64,000 nt of DNA from Bidens hawaiensis. Its lineage: Eukaryota; Streptophyta; Magnoliopsida; Asterales; Asteraceae. Numbering within the stretch: position 1 is the first letter of the stretch; each line of letters starts with the position of its first letter. The stretch spans positions 1 to 64,000 of the forward strand of contig JAIQDT010005465.1 in assembly GCA_021521415.1 (NCBI GenBank), written 5' to 3'. The translations under genes and the position numbers were made by a program. Below are positions 12,801 through 23,324 of this stretch, in pieces. The notes under the pieces are model-generated. The model ran no database searches and was not told the DNA's origin. It saw only the letters and a program-made list of their open reading frames with translations.

Positions 12801-15800
12801 ATGAAGTGGCAGGTAAGCGGGCAACAAGCTGCGCCGCAACCCCCTTTTGGATAGCAAACCCAATCCGACTAAAAACAAAGTTTTGATTCTTATGGTCTGA
12901 TACGTTACTATACACAACTTTCTGAACCCTATTCAAAAGGTCCACGGCATCTGGAGCTAAGAAACCAAAAGTGTCAAAGGCGAAGGGGATAAACACGTGT
13001 TGATTCTCCAAACAAGCTCTCTCGTGTTTAGCAACCTTGCCCGATGCCGCCTTCAATGCTGCCTGACCTGCTACAAATCCAGTGTCCCTAATCCCAACAA
13101 GAGGGGACACTCCTGTGAGGTCGACACAAGCGTGTTTTCCCCCTACCCACCCAAAAACAAGTATATCGGCCGGTCGTAATGTAGATCTTCCTTCTTGAGG
13201 ATCCGTAAGAAAGTTTACGGGGGCTTCCTTTTTAGCCGAAATTCCGGCTCGTTTAAGAACATCGCATAGAACATCCCTCACCAAATCATGCCTGTACTTA
13301 AACCCAAGCAACTCTTTGCAGTGAACCGCATGCTCGCCAAAAGAATCCAAACAAACCTTACGGCAAACCGGGCACGGCTCATCTACCGGAAACAAAGGGA
13401 TCATTAACCGATACTTCAGGATGGCCCGGTACTCCAAAGCCGACATATGTTGGCCCAATCCTTCAATAGGGAGAACACTTAAGAAATCTTGAGCCCGAGG
13501 AGCCCGAAGACACTCAAACACCGCTTTCTGACGAGGGGATAAATCAAACTTCATTTCCAAACTCTTGATGATTCCACTATTTAGTTTTGGGAATTGGGAG
13601 ACTTGCAATCCATTTGACCCGTTCACCTTTAACATTTTTGGTTTGGCCCATTTGATCATTTTAAGAAATAATACGACCCAAATTGACTCATTACGGTGTG
13701 AATCCATTTGATCACCTTTAACTAACTATTACAGTATGAATCTGAATAGCAAAACCTAATTAAAATTTCGGTTTTTGGTTTTTTGGAAATATGGTTAGTT
13801 GATTATTATACGTTTGGGCCAAAATGAAATATAATCTATAAATTCAATAACAAAAGTCGGTTTTTACGGATCGGTTTGGTCTTTTCGGTACATGCATATA
13901 TGAACCAGAAATTTGGTTTTTTGAAAAAACCCAGCAATTCGGTTTCATGTTGGGTTGGGTTTTCTTGGTTACGGACTTATGGGTCGGTCACTTCGGTTTC
14001 ATGCACACCCCTACTTAATATTACGTTTCAGGAGGTTATATGCATTAAAATTAATCTTTGGAAAAGACTTTTTGATTCGTTGACCTTTAGCTAACGTTTT
14101 TGGTATGACCCGTTTGATCTGTTTAAGAGATAACACAATCCAATTGACCCATTCATAGGATAATGGATCAAAATTACCACTTATAGTATTTAGATATTGT
14201 CCATATTACACATCATCTTCTTTTTATGTCAAATATGATAATATTTGATAGAACTTATAGCACAAACTAACTGCAAAATAATGTAGGTGGTTATGCGAGA
14301 CAAAATCAGTTGCGGCAACAATCAGAGGGTGAATTTTGTATTTCAAGTCAACAAACTCCACTTTGGAATGATGTGTACCCTTCAGACAGAAATGTAAGCT
14401 TATATTAATTTATTAATCATCTTCAGTGTGAATAATTCTTACAATACCATCACTTGTAGCCTTGTTATTAATGTTGTTTATAGTGTTCTTTTAATTTTAT
14501 TTTTTATTATTTAAACAGGGTGTACTTTTACCTCAACCAAGAAGAGATCCAGTGGAACAAGAGAAGTACAATTCTGGATACACTGCTGCAATTAATAACT
14601 GTAAGTCCAGTAATTTTATCCAATCTGTAAATTTCAGTATTTTAAATACAATTTTACAAAAGTCAATTTTATTTGCAGCTTCTGTATTGCTGCCTAATGA
14701 ACTAGAAGAATTTAAATTTCCTTCATATATCCCTGCAAGAAATTTGTCTGAAAGTTACCCTGACATATACCCGACGATGTTTGACCAAGGTCAAAGCGGA
14801 CCTCCTCTCGAATCAGATTCAGTTTTCACCATTGCACAAGAGCAGAAATTTACCATTCGTGAGATTGCACCTAAATGGGGATATGCATCTGAGCCAACAA
14901 AGGTATATTCATTGAAAATTTGAACTTATATAAGGTTTCCAGTGAGTTAAACAATGTTAACTAATAAATAATCATATTATAATTTTTATAAATAATATTG
15001 GTACTTTGCATCCAACTTGGTTCATGAAAAAAAATCTATTAATAACATATGTTTTCCATCCCAATTTATTTTAACAATTACCTTTTGACATTTATAGCCA
15101 GGACTTTAAATTAGTAAAAAATAATTGTTGTAGATTTAAAAATAAGATCATGTTAAAATAAAACAAGACATTATGATTGTGAAATAGAGCAGCTGCCAAA
15201 AAAGTTCTATAGGCTTTCGGTAAATCGACATAAGTCTCTTGACTTTGTTTTTTGCATGATTAAACCCCTAGAAAGTTGATTAAAAAGTACCTCTAATAAA
15301 GCTTAGGCCTTAGGGACTTAATTATGGAAAAAGGTACATTTTCATTGAATATGAAAAGTATAGAGATTTGATGATGTAAAAAAGCACTTTTATGTAAATA
15401 ATATGAGTGGACTACTAGTAAGTTTTAAAAGTAAAATGGTTTAATCATACAAAAATAAGGTCAAGGGACTTTGTGCATATTCAGCAAAAATGCAAATCAT
15501 TTTCTTAAGAATGACCCTTGACTCTTGTAAAATATTTTAAATACAAAAGGTAAGATACCATTGTTAATCATTTCATGAAAATAACTTTCAAGTGTTCAAA
15601 TTATTTCTAGTTTCTTGTATAATTCCCTTTCATGATGCTGTGATTTTCAGTAGTTACTTACATAAAGAATTCAGTAATTAGATATGTTTGTTAGTTATGC
15701 GACTCTACATTATTTTTTTTTGTTACATGTGTGTTCTTTAATAAGGGTAAAAAGTCGTTACATACTTTTACAAGTCAAAGATATGTACATTTCTTGATGC

Positions 15801-18800
15801 AGGTACTCATTGTTGGAAATTTTACATCTGATCTCACCAAAAGACAGTTATACTGTATGTTTGGCGAAACCGAGGTTCCTGCTGAGATGATACAAGATGG
15901 AGTCCTATGCTGTTACGCTCCCACTTGCTTACCTGGAAAAGTCGCTCTTTGTATCACATCTGGCAACCGAGAATCTTGCAGTGAAATCAGAGAATTCGAA
16001 TACCGTGTTAAACCAGATAAAAAATCTAGAAATTCAGAGGAAATGTTATTACTTGTGAGATTTGTGCAAATGTTGTTATCTGGTCAACTTAGTCAAACTG
16101 ATGACTCATGGTCTCAAGTTATAGAGGCTCTTTTAGATGGAAGTTTGGATTCATCTAATGCAATTGATTGGCTTCTAGAAGAACTGTTAAAAGATAAGTT
16201 GCAAATGTGGCTTTCTTCTCGTCTGCAAAACAAGAAAGGTGTTACTGGTTTGTCTAAAAGAGAACAAGGGATAATACACATGGTTTCTGGGTTGGGCTTT
16301 GCATGGGCCTTGAACCCGATTCTTAAATCGGGAGTTGGTGTAAACTTTCGTGACATTAACGGTTGGACTGCTCTTCACTGGGCTGCTCGATTTGGAAGGT
16401 AAGTTGTTATCATATGTTATGTATATTCCTAAACATCTGTATTTTAAAAGGGCAAAAGTGGAATTTATTTATCACATAACGTGTTAGTTACATAACCTGG
16501 CCTGTTTTGACCCGTACTAAAAATTGACCCGTTTTAACCACTGACCCGTTAGGCCGTTATCTTGCTATATCTACAATGCATGTATGTGTGCATGTTTAGA
16601 GCTGCAAATAGGCCTGTAAACGAACCGAACATTCGGTGTAAAGTTCGTTTATGTGCCCTTATATAATAAACAACGAACATGAACTAAAAAAATTGATTGT
16701 TTAGTTCAAAGAACGAAGATGAACATGTGTCTTGTTTGTTTGTGCATTTATGTTCGTGAAGGTTCGTTCATTTAAATTGGTTAATATTCATTTGTTTACG
16801 TTCATTCATGTTCGTTAGTTTACGTTTGATTATGTTTGTTAGTTTATGTTTGATTGAAATGTTCTTTTACGTTATGATATTCATTTAAATTTTTTAGTTT
16901 CATGGCAATTTAGTCTAGTTTTATAAGCAACACATTGTTGTTCACATCTAACTGGTTTTAGCTCAGTTATGTTTGTTCATCTATGTTCAGTAATGTTCGT
17001 TTGTTTACCTTCATGAACCATCATTTAAACTGTTAATGAACGAACACGTTCATTTTCTTAACGAATGAACACAAACAAGAAAACCCCATTCGTTTAATTT
17101 CATATCCGGCCATCGTTTCTTTAAAGTTAAACGAACAAACAAAAATCAACTTAAATGCAATTTTGTTTAATTTTAAATAATAGGGAAAAGATGGTAGCTG
17201 AACTCTTGGCTTGTGGTGCATTTGCTGGAGCCGTTACAGACCCGAGTCAACTCGACCCAACCGGTCAAACTCCAGCTTCACTAGCTGCAGCATGTGGACA
17301 CAAAGGACTTGCAGGCTATCTCTCAGAGATCTCACTAACCAGCCATCCATCTCTTCAACAACAACAAACAGAACCTTCTAGAAGCTCTGGTGATATAACA
17401 TCCGAAACGAAAACAGTTACAAACGAGGATCTTTCTCTTAAGGATACTTTAGCCGCTGTTCGGAATGCAACGCAGGCTGCTGCACGTATACAGTCTGCGT
17501 TTCGGGCTCATTCGTTTAGGAAGAGACAGCAAAAGGAATCAGCGTATGTTAGCGGAGATGATGAATATGGTCTGCTTTTAAGTGATATTGAAGGATTTTC
17601 AGTAGCTGCAAAGTTGACTCTTAGAACCGGGAATCTTCATCATAATGCTGCTTTGTCTATCCAGAAGAGATATAGAGGGTGGAAAGGCCGTAAAAACTTC
17701 CTTGAACTTCGTCGGAAAGTAGTTAAAATACAGGTCGGTTTCACTCTCTTGAATGGGTCGGTTCGGGTAACGGGTTGAAACTGGTTTGGGTTGAAACCGG
17801 TCGTTTTTAGTATGGGATGAAATAGGCTGAGGCGGGTTTGGTGTACTGCAAATAGAGGTGCGCATGGGTCGGTTTGGGTCAGGGCGGGGATCAAACCTCA
17901 CAAAAAACTGGAAATTTGGGTTTTTGAAAACGATTTGGTTTTGTTTTTTTTTTCGATTTTAAAAACGGATTGGGTTTTGAAATTTGGGTCTAACTTTTTT
18001 GTTAATTAATTGATTATTACACATTTAGGCCTAAATTATTTGGCTACACCTTTTATTAGCTTTTTACAATTTACATAACATTTTAAAAAAATATTATAAT
18101 CTGTAAATTCAATAACAAAAATTCGTATTATACGGTTCTGTGTGGTTTTCCTGCACACACAAAACCGAGACCGTACCAGGATTCGGTTTCTGAAAAAGCG
18201 TAAAAGCAAACCGTCAGTTTTGGATTGTGTTCGGGTATTTCGGTTATGGATCAGTTACTTCGGTTCCATGCACATTTCTAACTGCAAACACCTTTTGTTC
18301 GTTTTTATGTATAATTAATGTGGTATTTGTGAGTCAAGAAACAATACTAATACAGTACTAATCTAAATCCTTGAATCAAGCATCAAAAATAAACTTTAGA
18401 CGAATTTCAACCACTTTGACCTGTTTGACCCGATTGGCCCGTTCCCTTCTAGCTATGTTTTTTTACTTGACCCACTTAAGATATAGCACAATTCAAGTCA
18501 ACCCGTCCATTTGACTCTAGCGGTGAAGCTTGGCTGAGAGCGCGCGCGTGTGTGTGTGTTTTTCTTTTGGGGGGGGGGTGTTCTCAAAATGTATTAAAAA
18601 AAAATCATGAGCGAGGGGCCGGGCTCAATTTTTCAACCGAAAACGGGTAAATTTACACTACTACGCAAAATAAAAAAAAACGGGGGGGGGGGGGGGGGGG
18701 GGCTGGCCCTCACCAAGCTTCGCCTATGTTTGAGTCGATCCATTAAATATTATTACAAAAACTATATTACTTTAGCCTGCATACTTAGTTCAAAACCTTT

Positions 18801-19635
18801 TTGTGTTTGGCAGGCTCATGTAAGAGGTCATCAGGTAAGGAAAAGCTTTAAGGTTTTCTGTTGGGCAGTTGGGGTAGTTGAAAAAGTTGTGCTGAGGTGG
18901 CGACGTAAGGGAGTAGGCTTACGCGGTTTCAAACAAGAACTAGCAGCCATTGATGAACGTGAAGACGAAGATTTTGTTAAAGTGTTTCGCAAGGAAAAAG
19001 TGGATGTTTCCATTGATGAAGCTGTTTCACGCGTGCTCTCAATGGTTGACTCTCAAACGGCCCGCCAGCAGTACCGCCGTATGCTTCAAAAGTACCAACA
19101 AGCAAAGGTTGGTTCTTTTTGCATCAAATAAACGGACGGGCATGAACAAAAAATTTAGTTCATTTAATTAGGCGAACGAACATGAAAACACATTTTGTTC
19201 GTGAACGTTCGTTTGTTCATGTTTATTCGTTTAAATTTTAATCAATACATAAAAGGGGCTCGTTTAAATTAAAAAAAAAATTATTACAAGTTTAAACATG
19301 GATAGATGATTTTTGGATGAACATCAATAAATTTTTTTTGGTAGAATCATGTAAATTTATACCATACCACGTATTAGATGCGTTTTTGGATAAACTGTGA
19401 TGTATTAGACTTGTTCGTTTGTGTTTGTTTTTGTTAGTTCATTTTAGTTTGTTTGTCCGTCAACTATTCTTTTAGATATTAAACAAACGAGCATACCCAT
19501 TTTCTTAATGAGCGGACATGAACAAAAATATTTGTTCGATTATATGTTCATGGTCGTGTTATGATGCAGGCTGAACGTGAAGGTTTGGAGAGTGAAGCAG
19601 GCTCAACTTCTCAAAGTGATGTGATGAATGTGTAG
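9899..19635 (+). CDS. CAMTA4: CAMTA4-like calmodulin-binding transcription activator, complete, 13 exons
   Basis: Nuclear transcription factor that binds CGCG-type promoter elements and responds to Ca2+/calmodulin in stress signalling. Exons: 9899-9911, 11399-11524, 11614-11729, 11807-11895, 12042-12087, 12216-12645, 14287-14393, 14519-14600, 14679-14902, 15803-16398, 17184-17733, 18814-19107, 19570-19635; total 2739 nt, 912 aa, somewhat shorter than Arabidopsis CAMTA4. Domains: CG-1 about 8-130 (RWLKPGEVLFILQN, FFRKDGHTWKRKKDGR, IVLVHYRDI); acidic variable region; TIG/IPT from 412 (VLIVGNFTSDLTKRQLYCMF); ankyrin about 570-655 (NGWTALHWAARFGR); IQ motifs near 709, 766 and 790; CaM-binding helix about 807-833 (WAVGVVEKVVLRWRRKG). 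CAMTA4 rather than CAMTA1/3/5/6 is judged from the CG-1 wording (GSLFLFNKRVL). Two in-frame ATGs open the tiny first exon (MMTSG). Large introns hold MITEs and an antisense RLE relic. All splice sites appear usable. Confidence 0.93.
9903..9910. promoter_or_regulatory. Perfect TGACGTCA palindrome (bZIP-type site) at the CAMTA start
   Basis: The octamer TGACGTCA overlaps the start codons and first exon. It is the classic palindromic core bound by TGA/bZIP factors. Because it lies in coding sequence it may be chance, but it recurs exactly at about 9968-9975, and with one change near 10306-10313, within a local duplication in intron 1. Confidence 0.35.
9950..10440 (+). repeat. Local duplication in CAMTA intron 1 echoing exon 1
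   Basis: A unit of about 150 bp beginning GTGTGTATATGATGACGTCAG, followed by GCTCG.ATGATTAAT and GGTTATCGTAAGT, occurs at about 9955-10110 and again at about 10293-10440. Both begin with a copy of the exon-1 string ATGATGACGTCAG (9966 and 10304), but these copies are followed by CTCG, not a GT donor. Between and after them lie GAGCTCGAGCTCG-type repeats (to about 10850) ending TATGCACCCCTAG. Confidence 0.7.
12796..13600 (-). pseudogene. RLE-type (R2-like) retrotransposon C-terminal domain relic in CAMTA intron 6
   Basis: An open frame on the strand opposite to CAMTA, ending with TAA at 12796-12798. In order it shows a Cys/His cluster of the form C-x2-C-x10-H-x3-C (CPVC ... GEHAVHC), then KYRHDLVRDVL, then RPADILVFGWVGGKHACVDL, and a tail ending QLVARLPATSL. 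A CCHC knuckle followed by an R-H motif and an RPD/RPAD...D motif is the layout of the restriction-like endonuclease of R2-class non-LTR elements. No reverse transcriptase is present, so it is a 5'-truncated relic or a fragment. The open frame extends to 13707, but its first ~35 codons are intron repeat sequence shared with 33360-33450. The domain itself has no stop, so the insertion is recent or the domain is conserved. An unannotated host protein family is the alternative. Confidence 0.6.
16611..17150. mobile_element. GTTCGTTTA-rich repeat in CAMTA intron 10
   Basis: Starts AGGCCTGTAAACGAACCGAAC, the same edge as at 7144, and consists of GTTCG/CGAAC words in both orientations up to just before the exon at 17184. 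Non-coding. Confidence 0.55.
17853..18280. mobile_element. hAT-type MITE in CAMTA intron 11, 8-bp target duplication
   Basis: Ends TAGAGGTGCGCATG and ATGCACATTTCTA (imperfect inverted repeats), flanked by ACTGCAAA on both sides (17845-17852 and 18281-18288). 428 bp, with no open frame. Same terminal family as 7475-7710 but longer. Confidence 0.75.
18536..18720. repeat. GT and poly-G tracts in CAMTA intron 11
   Basis: A GCGCGCGTGTGTGTGT run near 18540, a G9 run near 18570 and a G20 run near 18683-18702, about 110 bp before the exon at 18814. Such G tracts are prone to sequencing or assembly error, so lengths are uncertain. Confidence 0.7.
19120..19560. mobile_element. GTTCGTTTA-rich repeat in CAMTA intron 12
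   Basis: AT-rich sequence with AACGAACATG, GTTCGTGAACG and GTTTGTTCATG words in both orientations. It fills most of the last intron, ending about 10 bp before the exon at 19570. Confidence 0.5.
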
Positions 19636-20708
19636 AAGATATTATTACTTAAATCAGTTTGTGTAGAAGAAATAATAATAGTTGTAGTTATTCTTATTAT
19701 TTTATTATTATGTGGTCTAACTTGATAGATTGGTTTGGTATTGGGTGTTTTGTATAAATGTAAATAGTATGAAATGGTTTTATTTTAGCTCTATTGTTTG
19801 GGATTGTTGTGATACAATTTTAAAGTTTAGCTTTACGGCGCCTAATGAGACAAAATCTGGATATTTAACTTTCATTTTGATAGCATGTAATGAATGTTGT
19901 GCAGTGGGGTTATGGTGGGATGAGTTCAAGCATGGGGCGTGTGGGAGGATTGTGAAGGATGGGTGGCGGTTTGGGCGGGCTTAGGTGGTTGCATGGGTGA
20001 CTAGGTGATGGCAACGCATAATTACATATAAACTATTGTTAAAATTTTAAATAATTTATTAATATAATGTTAGTTAATTCTTTTACTGGATTCTGTAAAG
20101 TTAGTTTTGTTAATAATAATCTTGGACCTGCTGATCACTTATGTTTAGTAAAGTTAGTTAAGTTGATAATTGTCCTGATAGAAAGACAATTGACAAAGTA
20201 AGATTGACAAAACTACGTTTTCATTATGGTCAAATCCAGATGAGTACCGGAAATGCCAAAGTAAATGGGTTATAGAAATTCATGGATAAATTGGATTTAA
20301 GAGTTATTTGTACGATGAGTTGCCACAATAATAGTTTGTGGGTTGAACGATTATATGTTATTTAAAGAAGGGAAAATGACGAGGATTTGTACAATGGGTT
20401 GCCATAATAAGTTCGGGGCTAGATGTATTGTGTGAGGACATTTTAGGAACAACTTGGTTAGCTGGACAAAAGCTTGAACTATTTATTCAAAATAGACTTT
20501 TATATTTTGTAATGACCATAAACAAGAGCCAAGGACAATTACTATCAATAGTTGGTTTAGTTTTTAAAAAAACTAACTTTTACACATCCTAATTGTATGT
20601 TGTATTATCATGAGTCACAAGAAAAAAAGTTTTAAAGTTATTATCCTTGATAGTGATGGTAATCTTTCAAATAAAATTTCAAATGTTTAAAAATTTGTAA
20701 CAAAATTT

Positions 20709-20741
<33 letters not shown>

Positions 20742-21411
20742 CTTTTTTTGTTATTATTTTTGAACGACTAATATTTTTGCGCTCTATAAGGCTCGAACCC
20801 GTGACTTACATTTCACATCTTATTCACCTTGCTAATTATTTTGTACTTTATAGACCTTACTAATTATTTATGCACTTTATTGGGTTTAAATGACTATATT
20901 TAAGTTGTTTGGTTACAAATTTATTTGATTTTTAAAATATTTCATAGATCATAGATTATATTTATTAATATGTTATAGAAATATTTTCTTTCTGTCCGTG
21001 TATCACACTGGCATATAGACGAGTATATTATATAATTATAACTTTCATAATTTGACAATTTCAACCCAAACTTAAACTATTAGCCTTATTTGATTCCACC
21101 CTCAAACATTAAGGTCTAAAGTGAATTTATTTATAACCCGTTTACATAATATGGGTATCCCAAGATCCAGCCCCAAATCCGAATCCTAATCCCTAACCCG
21201 GTTCAATTGGGTTTTCTTGAACCTTAATTTTCAAAGCATTTATAGAAATTGAATCAATTCTCGTTTTATACTTACCTAATCCGGCCCGACCGACATTGTA
21301 ATTAAGTTATTAAGATCAAACGGGATTCGTTTCTTGTGATATACATATCAGACCTAAACCCTATGTCGTTATACATGTAAACTATTATATAAACTTAATT
21401 AATTTAGCAGA

Positions 21412-21815
21412 CTGACACATCTATATAGGAAAAAGACAAAAATTATCACATTAAGAAATTGTTAGAGGTCATTGATAGTATGAGAGAAGAGACAGAAAAT
21501 GGTTCCTTATAAGACCACCTCCTGACATTAAAAAAAGTGCTTTTTTTATTAGGTGTACGTTTTCTTTGTCGTGTCCTCTGAGTTTGTCAGTGGTTTGTTA
21601 TGATTATATGATTTACACCATTTTTGTGTGACTAGACATTGGCTAGCATATGCATGTATTGCAGCTTTACTCTTTAAGCCCATTTTTACTGTTTAATAAG
21701 GTTAATGAAAAATATGACATTCCTCAAAATACATATATTTTAACTTAATAATTTAATTATCTAAAAATCGCATATATTAACACATACATCATCTTAAACT
21801 TTTTTTAATTTAGAT
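21412..21815 (+). repeat. Dispersed repeat, inverted copy at 50310-50735
   Basis: Sequence such as GACACATCTATATAGGAAAA, CACATTAAGAAATTGTTAG and GTGTACGTTTTCTTTGTCG is matched in reverse complement at 50310-50735 over about 400 bp. A partial third match lies at about 49700-49830. No open frame; class unknown. Confidence 0.65.
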
Positions 21816-21911
21816 TATTATTAGAGAAATATAGTTTTAAAGTAATATTATAATTTAAAACATTAAGAAAACAAAAAAAATGTTTCTCTTCGCTCAACAT
21901 ACTAATACTAT

Positions 21912-22508
21912 AATTAGGGTTGTAAACAAACTGAACGTTGGTGAACCGTTTGGTGGAAGTTTGCTTATATTCGTCCGTTTAATAAATGAACGAACATGAA
22001 TAATGAATTCGTTAAGTAAGCTTAAAGAACACAAATAGAGGTTGCGTTCACTCACTTGTGTTTGAGAACGTTTGGAAATGTGTATGTGAACGTGGACGAT
22101 AATGTATTCGTTCGTCTGGTTATGTTTGTTTACATATATATGTTCATTTATTAGAATTTTACTACTAATATTTTACTTATTTGTTACTCTAATATTTAGC
22201 ACGAGTTAAAACTAAAAAGTCTAAATCTCTAATCAATTCAACTCCCACCTCCCTAATCAATCATTATTATTCTCAAATTAATATAAGATTGTGTTGGTTT
22301 TTGTTCGTCTGTTTCTGTTTATGTCCGTTTATGTGTGTCCGTGTTCATTAGAGTCCGTTTATAAATTTAACGAACGGACCTGAACGAACACGGACACAGA
22401 CATTTGTTCGGGAAAGTGTTCATGAATCATCCGTTTATCTGACAAAAGATTAACACACGAACATAAACGAGATCTCGTTCGATTCGGTTCATTTACAACC
22501 CTTGTTTC
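21912..22508. mobile_element. GTTCGTTTA-type element with inverted ends
   Basis: Left end AGGGTTGTAAACAAACTGAAC; right end TCGGTTCATTTACAACCCT. The two are near complements, so this is a terminal-inverted-repeat element of about 590 bp. The interior has GTTCGTCTG and ACGAACGGAC words. No coding. Confidence 0.6.
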
Positions 22509-22683
22509 TTATACTGAATGGACTAAAATAAATGCATAATATGTCAAGCATTATTATTATTATTATACACAAACTTATTTAAGTAATAATATCATCTACA
22601 CATTCATTACATCACCTTCAAAGTTGAGCCTAGTTCATTCTCCAAGCCTTCACGTTCTGCCTACATGACAATTAATAAAAGGA

Positions 22684-22720
<37 letters not shown>

Positions 22721-23256
22721 CAACCGGGACATGTTCATGTTTTTTTATTTAGTTATAACCGAACACAAACATGAACATATGAACATGAATATATACATAG
22801 AAAAACACAACAAAGAAAAAATGCATAGCCAAAAGATGTCTAATAATGAAAAGAATAATAACAGTGATTATGAGACGGATCAGCGGAAACAAAACAATAA
22901 CAAAATATATCAACAAAATATATCGTAGCAAAAATAGCTACTATAACTATATACTAAAAAAATTGATTTCGGATTAACGTACATATATATACAATTGAGT
23001 TGAACATATGATACTGGATTTGATATACAAGAAAATTATTAAAAACAATTATGCATGTAAAACATTTTAAATTTCCAAGTTAGCTTTTGTACGCGACTGT
23101 CACTTGATCATTATCTTAACAAGCTAAAATGGTACGTAACACTTAATTATAGTACCGAATATATTACTATATATTTTGAATGAAAGAGATTTTTAATGAA
23201 AGATAATGAAAGAAATTAGAAAAATATATAGACTCGATAGCAATACAAATTCCCCC

Positions 23257-23311
23257 ACGTGATATATGGCTAAATACACTTTTACCCCTTTCTAACCCTA
23301 CCTATATAAAG
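23257..23311 (+). promoter_or_regulatory. G-box and TATA-like sequence before the acidic repeat region
   Basis: CACGTG at about 23258 is followed about 45 bp later by CTATATAAAGC at about 23302, a good plant TATA-box match. It stands just upstream of the repeat-coding region at 23325, suggesting that region derives from a once transcribed gene. Function not shown. Confidence 0.4.
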
Positions 23312-23324
23312 CATCTTTTATCTA

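Larger units (their letters stand above)
19636..23250. other. Intergenic AT-rich region after CAMTA
   Basis: No gene supported. Contents: CAMTA 3' flank (about 19636-19800); an (AT)n microsatellite (about 20712-20742); a tRNA-like or SINE-like B-box on the reverse strand (GGTTCGAGCC, 20791-20800); a dispersed repeat (21412-21815) with an inverted copy at 50310-50735; a GTTCG-rich element (21912-22508); and (ATT)n tracts near 22550 and 22683-22720. The open frames at 19730-19984 and 22665-22928 are low-complexity or unsupported. Confidence 0.55.

Noticed and set aside
18683..18702. Poly-G tract as a G-quadruplex signal
   Set aside because: A homopolymer of uncertain true length; assembly or sequencing error is as likely as biology.
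20780..20830. Possible tRNA gene on the reverse strand (GGTTCGAGCC B-box)
   Set aside because: No matching acceptor stem or convincing A-box; more likely a decayed SINE tail.
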